Shown here: positions 1 through 6,252 of the stretch, piece after piece
Numbering within the stretch: position 1 is the stretch's first letter
Layout of the letters: every line of letters starts with the position of its first letter
DNA from: JALZDI01 sp965653225
Lineage (GTDB): Bacteria > Actinomycetota > Actinomycetes > Propionibacteriales > Nocardioidaceae
Reading direction: 5' to 3'
DNA: 64,000 bases
NCBI GenBank assembly: GCA_965653225.1
Contig: CBFGZI010000003.1
Span: forward strand, 1 to 64,000
The notes under the pieces: generated by a model
Told to the model about the DNA's origin: nothing
What the model saw: only the letters and a program-made list of their open reading frames with translations
Database searches by the model: none
Translations under genes and position numbers: made by a program

Positions 1-100
1 AAGCCGCTACGAGCGGCCACGCGCCGTGAGGCGCTCCCGGCCCGACGCACCCAACACCTCCCGACCGCCCGCCGGCGGTCGTTCGTGGGCGGCGTGGCCG

Positions 101-799
101 CTACGGTCTGGTCAGCGGCGGGTTGAGCCGGTCGTTCTTCCCCGCCCGGTACAGCGTCGCGGGCCTGCCGCCGTTGCGGGTCGTGACCTTGCCGGTGTCC
201 ACCAGCAGCCCTGGGGTTCCCGTCATCTTGCGGTGGAAGTTTCGCGGGTCTAGGTAGTCGCCCCAGACCACCTCGTAGACCTCCCGCAGCTCGGCGACGG
301 TGAACGGGGCGCGACACAGCCGGACCGCGAGCATGGTGCTCTCCAGCGAGTCCTGCAGCCGCTCGACCGCGTCCCGCAGGATCGTCGCGTGGTCGAAGGC
401 CATCTTGCGGGGCGCGGCGAGCAGCTCGTCGACGGGCGTCCACTCCGCGGCCGCCGCGTCGCTTCCGGCGGACGGCTGCGTCGGCTCGGGCACCACGGCC
501 AGGTGGGCCACAGACACCACCCGCGTCCTGGGGTCACGCTTCGGAGAGCCGTACGCCCGGAGCTGTTCCACATGTGCTCGTGCGGGTCTGATCCCGGTCT
601 CCTCGGCCAGCTCGCGGCGAGCCGCCTGGTGCAGGTCCTCGTCGGACTCGACGAAGCCGCCGGGCAGTGCTCGGCGTCCGGCGTACGGCGTCGAGCCGCG
701 GCGCACCGTGAGGGCCTGCAGAACGCCCTCGTCGATGCTGAGGACGACCAGGTCGACGGCCACGGCCATTTCGGGGTAGCTACCTCGCGCAGGGGCCAT
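101..799 (-). CDS. NrtR-like Nudix-domain transcriptional regulator
   Basis: 232 aa. Residues 11-140 form a Nudix domain with an intact Nudix box: GGF at 48-50 and RELAEE at 62-67. The C-terminal third has the winged-helix pattern of the NrtR family (LREVYEVVWG, then FHRK, then GGRPATLYR). In that family the Nudix domain senses ADP-ribose-type ligands and the winged helix represses NAD or pentose genes; which genes this one controls is unknown. Because the Nudix box is complete, it could also still hydrolyse a substrate. The ATG at 799 is supported by a TAGAGT hexamer six bases upstream and no Shine-Dalgarno, so it is probably leaderless. It is divergent from the PfpI gene. A paralogue with a damaged Nudix box lies at 25.7-26.5 kb. 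Confidence 0.85.
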   Translation of the reverse strand: MAPARGSYPEMAVAVDLVVLSIDEGVLQALTVRRGSTPYAGRRALPGGFVESDEDLHQAARRELAEETGIRPARAHVEQLRAYGSPKRDPRTRVVSVAHLAVVPEPTQPSAGSDAAAAEWTPVDELLAAPRKMAFDHATILRDAVERLQDSLESTMLAVRLCRAPFTVAELREVYEVVWGDYLDPRNFHRKMTGTPGLLVDTGKVTTRNGGRPATLYRAGKNDRLNPPLTRP

Positions 800-805
800 G
801 GACTC

Positions 806-811
806 ACTCTA
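806..811 (-). promoter_or_regulatory. -10 hexamer TAGAGT of a leaderless gene
   Basis: TAGAGT on the minus strand ends six bases before the ATG of the Nudix regulator. It fits the actinobacterial TAnnnT -10 consensus. No Shine-Dalgarno lies between it and the start, which implies a leaderless mRNA. Confidence 0.5.
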
Positions 812-860
812 GCCGTGTCCGGCCCAGGCGTGCGTGTCGTCGCTCTGACGAATAGCGGAA

Positions 861-904
861 GGGTGTTTTGTCACCCCTTCATGGACGTGTGTCTCGCGCG
901 ACAC
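861..904. promoter_or_regulatory. Two inverted repeats in a divergent promoter region
   Basis: Between the divergent Nudix regulator and PfpI genes lie GGGTG (861-865) paired with CACCC (872-876), and GTGTC (889-893) paired with GACAC (100 bases into the block, 900-904) around a CGCG core. The second is a 16-bp palindrome with one mismatch. Either could be an operator for the adjacent NrtR-like protein. This is inference from position and symmetry only. Confidence 0.3.
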
Positions 905-969
905 GCCGGTTTTGCGTCGGCGAGACGACGGGTACTGCCCGCAACAGACGACGTAAGGAGTGAGAGAGC

Positions 970-1521
970 ATGGCGAACACCCTTTCCGGCAAGACTGTCG
1001 CCTTTGCGGTCGCCCATGAGGGCGTGGAGCAGGTCGAGCTGACCGAACCGTGGAAGGCCGTCGAGGAGGCCGGTGGCACCCCGAAGCTCGTGTCCACCAC
1101 ATCGGGCAAGGTCCAGGCCTTCAACCACCTGGACAAGGCTGACACCTTCGCGGTCGACGAGACGTTCGAGAAGGCGGATGCGGGCAGCTACGACGCCCTG
1201 GTACTGCCCGGCGGGGTGGCGAACCCGGACGCGCTGCGGATGGACAAGCAGGCCGTGGCGTTCATCCGGTCGTTCTTCGACGACCGCAAGCCGGTCGCCG
1301 CCATCTGCCACGCACCCTGGACGCTCGTCGAGGCCGACGTCGTCCGCGGCCGCACCATGACGTCGTGGCCCAGCCTGCAGACCGACCTGCGCAACGCGGG
1401 AGCCACCTGGGTCGACGAGGAGGTCGTGACCGACAACGGGCTGGTCACCAGCCGCAAGCCCGACGACCTGAAGGCCTTCTGCGCGAAGCTGGTCGAGGAG
1501 ATCGGCGAAGGCAAGCACTGA
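970..1521 (+). CDS. PfpI/DJ-1 family type 1 glutamine amidotransferase-like protein
   Basis: 183 aa, the usual length for the PfpI/YraA branch of the DJ-1 superfamily. The nucleophile elbow is AICHAPW with Cys113 followed by His114, and LVLPGG (77-82) is the conserved loop that precedes it. Members act as cytosolic stress proteins, with proposed deglycase or protease activity that remains debated. The start is fixed by AAGGAG about nine bases before the ATG. A strong hairpin follows the stop, so the gene is probably monocistronic. Confidence 0.88.
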   Translation: MANTLSGKTVAFAVAHEGVEQVELTEPWKAVEEAGGTPKLVSTTSGKVQAFNHLDKADTFAVDETFEKADAGSYDALVLPGGVANPDALRMDKQAVAFIRSFFDDRKPVAAICHAPWTLVEADVVRGRTMTSWPSLQTDLRNAGATWVDEEVVTDNGLVTSRKPDDLKAFCAKLVEEIGEGKH

Positions 1522-1530
1522 GGACGAGCA

Positions 1531-1561
1531 CTGACCCGACCCCTCTGAGGGGTCGGGTCAG
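1531..1561 (+). terminator. Strong hairpin terminator after the PfpI gene
   Basis: A perfect 13-bp stem (CTGACCCGACCCC, 1531-1543, with its complement at 1549-1561) encloses the 5-nt loop TCTGA. It lies ten bases after the stop codon and has no U-tract, as is common in actinobacteria. It sits between convergent genes, so it could serve both strands. Confidence 0.8.
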
Positions 1562-1597
1562 CCACAACCAGGTCGGCCCGACGGCAAGGGCTCGGGG

Positions 1598-2398
1598 CTA
1601 CGCCGTCGGGTCGTCCGCCTCCACCAGGTCGACCAGCTCGGCCACGGAGTCGGCAACCCTCGTGGGCAGGTAGGGAAACCTGCCCACGTCGTCCGGTTTG
1701 GTCGAGCCGCTGAGCACCAGCACGGTCCGCAGACCCGCCTCCAGGCCCGCCACCACGTCGGTCTCCATCCGGTCGCCCACCATCACCGTGGTCTCCGAGT
1801 GCGCCTCGATGCGGTTCAGCGCACTGCGCATCATCAGCGGGTTGGGCTTGCCGACGAAGTAGGGCACGGAACCGCTGGCCCGGGTGATCATCGCCGCGAC
1901 CGACCCTGTCGCCGGCAGCGAGCCCTCCCTGGACGGCCCGGTGGGGTCGGGGTTGGTGGCGATGAACCGCGCCCCGCCCTCGAGCAGCCGGATCGCCGTC
2001 GTGATCGACGAGAACGAGTACGTACGGGTCTCCCCCAGCACGACATAGTCGGGGTCCTGGTCGGTCATCACGTAGCCGACCTCGTGCAGTGCCGTGGTCA
2101 GCCCCGCCTCACCGATCACGTACGCCGACCCCGCCTCGCGCTGGCTGTCGAGGAACTGCGCGGTCGCCAGCGCCGAAGTCCAGATCGCAGCTTCGGGGAT
2201 GTCGATGCCCGACCGCAGCAGCCGGGCACGCAGGTCGCGCGGGGTGTAGATCGAGTTGTTGGTGAGCACCTGGTACTGGCGCCCGGACCGCTCGAGGGCC
2301 CTGATGAACTCCGACGCACCCGCGATCGCGTGCTCCTCGTGCACGAGCACGCCGTCCATGTCGATGAGCCAGGACTCGACCGGTTTGCGATGCGACAT
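1598..2398 (-). CDS. HAD-IIA family hydrolase (NagD-like phosphatase)
   Basis: 266 aa. Motif I is WLIDMDGVL near the N-terminus (the two catalytic Asp of DxDG), motif II is VLTNNS, and motifs III/IV are represented by GKPNPLM and VMVGDRMETDV. The insertion between motifs II and III is of the IIA cap type. Relatives dephosphorylate small phosphorylated metabolites such as 4-nitrophenyl phosphate, UMP or sugar phosphates; the true substrate cannot be read from sequence. I chose the ATG at 2398 (MSHRKPVES) because the longer frame adds a non-conserved stretch and CAGCAT lies six bases upstream. The gene is divergent from the OFA transporter. Confidence 0.88.
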   Translation of the reverse strand: MSHRKPVESWLIDMDGVLVHEEHAIAGASEFIRALERSGRQYQVLTNNSIYTPRDLRARLLRSGIDIPEAAIWTSALATAQFLDSQREAGSAYVIGEAGLTTALHEVGYVMTDQDPDYVVLGETRTYSFSSITTAIRLLEGGARFIATNPDPTGPSREGSLPATGSVAAMITRASGSVPYFVGKPNPLMMRSALNRIEAHSETTVMVGDRMETDVVAGLEAGLRTVLVLSGSTKPDDVGRFPYLPTRVADSVAELVDLVEADDPTA

Positions 2399-2550
2399 GG
2401 CTGAATGCTGGCCTGCGTCGGGAAGCCGCCGCAAACCGGCCAGGTCGGGTTGGCCCGCTTTTGCGGCTGTCCGCCCGAGATAGTTGATGTTTTGACCACG
2501 TTCCGCTATGGGTACCTAACTGTGAGCCATCGCACAACAGAGGAGTCACC

Positions 2551-3957
2551 ATGGCCTCGATCCTGGACCGACAACGCACCATCGCAGGGCCCGGCTTCAA
2601 CCGATGGCTCATACCCCCCGCCGCGCTGGCGGTGCACCTGTGCATCGGCCAGGCCTATGCCACCAGCGTGTACAAGACCTCGATGGTCGCCGCCTTCGAC
2701 TCCAGCCTGACCGCGGTCGGACTGGTGTTCTCCCTGGCGATCGTGATGCTGGGGCTGTCCGCCGCGGTGGCCGGCAAGTGGGTCGACCGCAACGGGCCGC
2801 GCAAGGCGATGGTCGTATCGGCGGTCTGCTGGTCCTCCGGCTTCCTGATCGGTGCCGCGGGCCTGGCCACGGGCCAGCTGTGGCTGGTCTTCCTCGGCTA
2901 CGGCTTCGTCGGCGGGATCGGCCTCGGCATCGGCTACATCTCCCCCGTCTCCACGCTGATCAAGTGGTTCCCCGACCGCCCGGGCCTGGCCACCGGGATG
3001 GCGATCATGGGGTTCGGCGGCGGCGCGATGATCGCCAGCCCCATCTCCGCGCAGCTGATGGGGATGTTCGACCCGTCGTTCAACCCCGACAACACCGAGT
3101 CCGTGGCCCAGCCGTCGGCGGTCGCGTCGATGTTCGTGGTGCTGGGTCTCGTCTACTTCTGCTTCATGATGTTCGGTGCCTTCACCGTCCGCGTCCCTGC
3201 CGACGACTGGAAGCCGGAGGGCTACGAGCCGGCACAGGAGGTGCAGCAGAAGCTCGTCACCACCGGCGGCGTCTCGGCCGACAACGCGATCAAGACGCCG
3301 CAGTTCTGGCTGCTGTGGACGGTGCTGTTCTGCAACGTCACCGCCGGCATCGGGATCCTCGAGCAGGCGTCGCCGATGATCCAGGACTTCTTCCGCGAGG
3401 GCGGAAGCACGTCGGTGAGCTCGAGCGCGGCCGCCGGCTTCGTCGGCGTGCTGTCGATGTGCAACATGGGCGGGCGGTTCCTGTGGTCGACGACGTCCGA
3501 CATCGTCGGCCGCAAGCCGATGTACATGATCTACCTCGGCGTCGGCATCGTCGCCTACGTCCTGGTCGCCATGTCGGGGTCCGCGTCCACCGTGCTGTTC
3601 GTGCTGCTTGCGGGCCTGATCATCTCCTTCTACGGCGGCGGCTTCGCCACCGTGCCGGCCTACCTCAAGGACCTTTTCGGCAGCTTCCAGGTCGGCGCCG
3701 TACACGGGCGGCTGCTGACCGCGTGGTCGGCCGCCGGGGTCGCCGGGCCGCTGATCATCAACGGCTTCCTGGACGCCCAGGGTGAGCCCGGCACGCTGAC
3801 CGCCGAGGCCTACCAGCCCGCGCTGCTCACGATGGTCGCCATCCTGGCGGTCGGCTTCGTCGCCAACCTGCTGATGCGTCCGGTCGCCGAGCGGTTCCAC
3901 GAGCCCGAGTACCGACGTGCCGCAGCGGCGGCCGGGGCGACCGGATCGAGAGGATGA
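2551..3957 (+). CDS. OFA-family MFS transporter (oxalate/formate antiporter-like)
   Basis: 468 aa with about twelve hydrophobic segments. It carries MFS signatures: the loop 2-3 pattern GKWVDRNGPRK, and a second half with GGRFLWSTTSDIVGRKP. The combination of an N-terminal WLIPPAALAVHL segment, a long cytoplasmic loop and a second half containing NVTAGIGIL is typical of the OFA group, which exchanges or takes up small carboxylates such as oxalate, formate or lactate. The substrate is not predictable here. A good Shine-Dalgarno (GAGGAG) precedes the ATG. The stop overlaps the start of a 47-aa membrane protein, so the two are translationally coupled. Confidence 0.85.
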   Translation: MASILDRQRTIAGPGFNRWLIPPAALAVHLCIGQAYATSVYKTSMVAAFDSSLTAVGLVFSLAIVMLGLSAAVAGKWVDRNGPRKAMVVSAVCWSSGFLIGAAGLATGQLWLVFLGYGFVGGIGLGIGYISPVSTLIKWFPDRPGLATGMAIMGFGGGAMIASPISAQLMGMFDPSFNPDNTESVAQPSAVASMFVVLGLVYFCFMMFGAFTVRVPADDWKPEGYEPAQEVQQKLVTTGGVSADNAIKTPQFWLLWTVLFCNVTAGIGILEQASPMIQDFFREGGSTSVSSSAAAGFVGVLSMCNMGGRFLWSTTSDIVGRKPMYMIYLGVGIVAYVLVAMSGSASTVLFVLLAGLIISFYGGGFATVPAYLKDLFGSFQVGAVHGRLLTAWSAAGVAGPLIINGFLDAQGEPGTLTAEAYQPALLTMVAILAVGFVANLLMRPVAERFHEPEYRRAAAAAGATGSRG

Positions 3958-4097
3958 ACACGATGACGCAACCCACCACCTCCACCACGACCACGAGCCC
4001 GGTCATGCTGGTGGTCGCCTGGGCGCTGGTCGGCATCCCGCTGCTGTACGGCGTCTGGATGACGCTGCAGACGGCTGCGGCGCTGTTCACCGTCTAG
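3954..4097 (+). CDS. Small (47-aa) membrane subunit of the MFS transporter
   Basis: 47 aa: MNTMTQP, a Thr/Ser-rich stretch, one hydrophobic helix of about 20 residues (VMLVVAWALVGIPLLYGVW), then a short tail. The ATG overlaps the transporter stop as ATGA. Short proteins of this kind next to OFA-type carriers are annotated as MFS transporter small subunits; here that is inferred from size, topology and overlap. It is too short for many gene finders. It may be an accessory helix that stabilises or gates the carrier. Confidence 0.75.
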   Translation: MNTMTQPTTSTTTTSPVMLVVAWALVGIPLLYGVWMTLQTAAALFTV

Positions 4098-4098
4098 C

Positions 4099-4147
4099 AA
4101 GGAGGCGCGTTTTCGTCATGCCGCACCCGGTTACGGGTGGGGTATGA
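4099..4147 (+). promoter_or_regulatory. Possible leader peptide and RBS-sequestering hairpin
   Basis: AAGGAGG (4099-4105) precedes a nine-codon frame, MPHPVTGGV, at 4118-4147. Its TGA overlaps the ATG of the next gene as ATGA. Inside this frame CACCCG (4124-4129) pairs with CGGGTG (4134-4139). The right arm and the following GGGG form the only purine-rich ribosome site for the downstream oxidoreductase. The layout suggests either coupling through leader translation or a terminator for the transporter operon. Both readings are inference. Confidence 0.35.
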
Positions 4148-5121
4148 CTGGTACACGCTTCGGCTACACGCTCATGACCGAGCAGTCCGGGCCGCGCGAG
4201 CTCGTCGACTACGCGGGCGCTGCGGAGGGCGCGGGCTTCGACTTCGAGGTGATGAGCGACCACTACTTCCCCTGGCTCGACGAGCAGGGGCACGCGGGGT
4301 ACGCGTGGAGCATGATGGGCGCGGTCACCCAGGTGACCGAGCGAGTCGAGCTGATGACCTACGTCACCTGCCCGATCATGCGCTACCACCCGGCGGTGGT
4401 CGCGCAGAAGGCCGCCACGATCGGGCTGCTCTCCGACAACCGGTTCACTCTCGGGCTCGGTGCGGGCGAGAACCTCAACGAGCACGTCGTCGGACAGGGC
4501 TGGCCGCCGGTGAACGTGCGCCACGAGATGCTCGACGAGGCCATCGACATCATCCGGGCGCTCTTCGACGGCGGCTACGTCAGCTTCAGCGGCACGCACT
4601 ACCGCGTCGACTCCGCCAAGATCTGGGACCTGCCCGAGCTGCAGGTGCCGCTGGCGGTGGCTGTTTCGGGTGACCAGTCGGTGCGCAGCTTCGCGCCGCT
4701 GTCCGACGCGATGGTCGCGGTCGAGCCCAACCCCGACCTGGTGCGGACCTGGGACGAGGTCAACCCAAAGGCCGAGCGCAAGATCGGCCAGATCCCGATC
4801 TGCTGGGACCCCGACCGCGACGAGGCGGTACGCCGGGCGCACGCGCAGTTCCGCTGGTTCGCCGGCGGCTGGAAGGTCAACTCCGAGCTGCCGGGTCCGG
4901 CCGGCTTCGCCGGTGCCACCCAGTTCGTGCGCCCCGACGACGTGGCCTCGTCGATCCCGTGCGGCCCCGACGTGCAGCCCATCGTCGACGCGGTCGGCTC
5001 GTTCTGGGAGGCCGGCTTCAGCGACGTCGCGCTGGTGCAGATCGGCGACGAGCGCCAGCACGACTTCCTGCGGTTCGCCGAGTCCGACCTGCTGCCGGCC
5101 CTGCGGGAGGCATCCGGCTGA
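4144..5121 (+). CDS. LLM-class F420-dependent oxidoreductase (TIGR03557-type, G6PDH family)
   Basis: 325 aa, full length for the TIGR03557 branch of luciferase-like F420 enzymes. Seen: the N-terminal strand FGYTLMTEQSGP, FDFEVMSDHYFPWL near 40, RVELMTYVTCPIMRYHPAVVAQ in the coenzyme-binding region, and LGLGAGENLNEH, the F420 phosphate-binding loop. The closest characterised relatives are the F420-dependent glucose-6-phosphate dehydrogenases, but the sugar-binding residues cannot be confirmed by eye, so the substrate is open. It starts 46 bases after the transporter small subunit and may be co-transcribed with it. Confidence 0.85.
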   Translation: MTGTRFGYTLMTEQSGPRELVDYAGAAEGAGFDFEVMSDHYFPWLDEQGHAGYAWSMMGAVTQVTERVELMTYVTCPIMRYHPAVVAQKAATIGLLSDNRFTLGLGAGENLNEHVVGQGWPPVNVRHEMLDEAIDIIRALFDGGYVSFSGTHYRVDSAKIWDLPELQVPLAVAVSGDQSVRSFAPLSDAMVAVEPNPDLVRTWDEVNPKAERKIGQIPICWDPDRDEAVRRAHAQFRWFAGGWKVNSELPGPAGFAGATQFVRPDDVASSIPCGPDVQPIVDAVGSFWEAGFSDVALVQIGDERQHDFLRFAESDLLPALREASG

Positions 5122-5149
5122 GCGGCGCGGGTGGTGGGCGAGGCCCGAC

Positions 5150-5204
5150 CAGTCGCGTGTCAGACCTCGACACATCCACCACCGCAGCGACGACACACGA
5201 CCAG
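5150..5204. repeat. Dispersed 55-bp palindromic intergenic repeat, copy A
   Basis: It begins CAGTCGCGTGTCAG and ends GACACACGACCAG. The two ends are inverted copies of each other. The same 55-bp layout, with a different 15-bp centre, occurs at 22377-22431. It lies between convergent genes and may act as a bidirectional terminator or be a REP-like element. Confidence 0.6.
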
Positions 5205-5210
5205 CGCGGC

Positions 5211-6173
5211 TCAGCGCGCCGCCGGCTCGAGGTCCTTCGCCCAGTGCACGAAGGTCTCCTTCACCCGCATGCCCACGTGCAGGTAGAGGTCCAGCGCCCC
5301 GGTACGGGTGTCGGTGTTGAGCTCGGCCTTGGTCATCCCCCGCGCCCGGGCCTCACCGAACGCGCGCAGCAGCAGCGCTCGGGCCAGCCCGCGGCCTCGC
5401 CGGTCGCGGCGCACGGCGAGGTACTGCACCCAGCCGGTGTCGCGCGAGGGGATCACGAAGCACACGCCGACCACGTGTTCACCCTGGCCTTCTCTGCTCT
5501 GGTCCCCCTGGTTCCCGCGCTCCACGGCCACCAGCAGCTGCCAGGGCTCGAAGCCGGGCCGCTCCAGCACGACCGCCGACCAGTCCTCGAACGACGTCGG
5601 GTCTCGGTCGGGCCACTCCGCGAACGCGTCCTCGACCGTCTGGTAGGCCATGCGCTCGTCCTGGCCGGGCACCATGGGCCGGATAGTCACGCCATCCGGC
5701 AGCGGGTTCGACGCGATCTCCGCGCCCTCGGGCAGCTCGAGGATCCACGAGGTCCAGAGCCGGCGGTAGCCGTGCGCCTCGAACAGCGCCGTCGCCCCCC
5801 TCGCACGCTCGGAGACCGTCTGCCCGACCAGCGTCCCCCCGAGGCCGGCTGCCAGCCGCCACGTCCAGCCCATCAGCGCCGTGCCAAGGCCGCGGCCGCG
5901 CACCTCCGGGAGCACGTACACCTCGGCGCGACGGCCCTTGTACACCTCGCCGTAGGCCACCAGCCGGTCATGCTCGTCGAACACGCCCAGACTCTCGGTG
6001 GCGAGGTCGAAGCTCGGCCGCTGCCAGTCGCCGACGATGTCCTCGAGCTCGATCTGCACCTCGCCGATGTCGTGCTCCTCGCATACGGCCATCAGCTCGG
6101 TCACGGCGCGGGCGTCGTCCGGCGTCAGCGGCCGGCACCGGTACGGCGCGGTCAGGTCGATCGCTGTCGTCAC
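5211..6173 (-). CDS. Tandem GNAT-family N-acetyltransferase
   Basis: About 320 aa with two GNAT folds. The first acetyl-CoA loop is VLPEVRGRGLGTALMGW; the second, in the C-terminal half, is AVRRDRRGRGLARALLLRAF followed by ELNTDTRTGALDLYLHVGM. The double-domain layout resembles mycothiol synthase-like and related actinobacterial acetyltransferases, but nothing identifies the acceptor. I placed the start at the GTG at 6173 (VTTAIDL) because GATGCT lies six bases upstream; a GTG at 6209 would add 12 non-conserved residues. It converges on the F420 enzyme. Confidence 0.8.
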   Translation of the reverse strand: MTTAIDLTAPYRCRPLTPDDARAVTELMAVCEEHDIGEVQIELEDIVGDWQRPSFDLATESLGVFDEHDRLVAYGEVYKGRRAEVYVLPEVRGRGLGTALMGWTWRLAAGLGGTLVGQTVSERARGATALFEAHGYRRLWTSWILELPEGAEIASNPLPDGVTIRPMVPGQDERMAYQTVEDAFAEWPDRDPTSFEDWSAVVLERPGFEPWQLLVAVERGNQGDQSREGQGEHVVGVCFVIPSRDTGWVQYLAVRRDRRGRGLARALLLRAFGEARARGMTKAELNTDTRTGALDLYLHVGMRVKETFVHWAKDLEPAAR

Positions 6174-6252
6174 CGACGCAGCATCGCCGATGCGACCGGC
6201 CCGGCGCACGCGAATTCGGGAGTGCGTGTCGCCGGGCCGGTCGATGGACGCG

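Noticed and set aside
13..101. GCGGCCACGC near the left edge and its inverted copy GCGTGGCCGC about 70 bases later.
   Set aside because: Ten-bp GC-only inverted repeats at this distance are expected by chance in such GC-rich DNA, and no gene boundary explains them.
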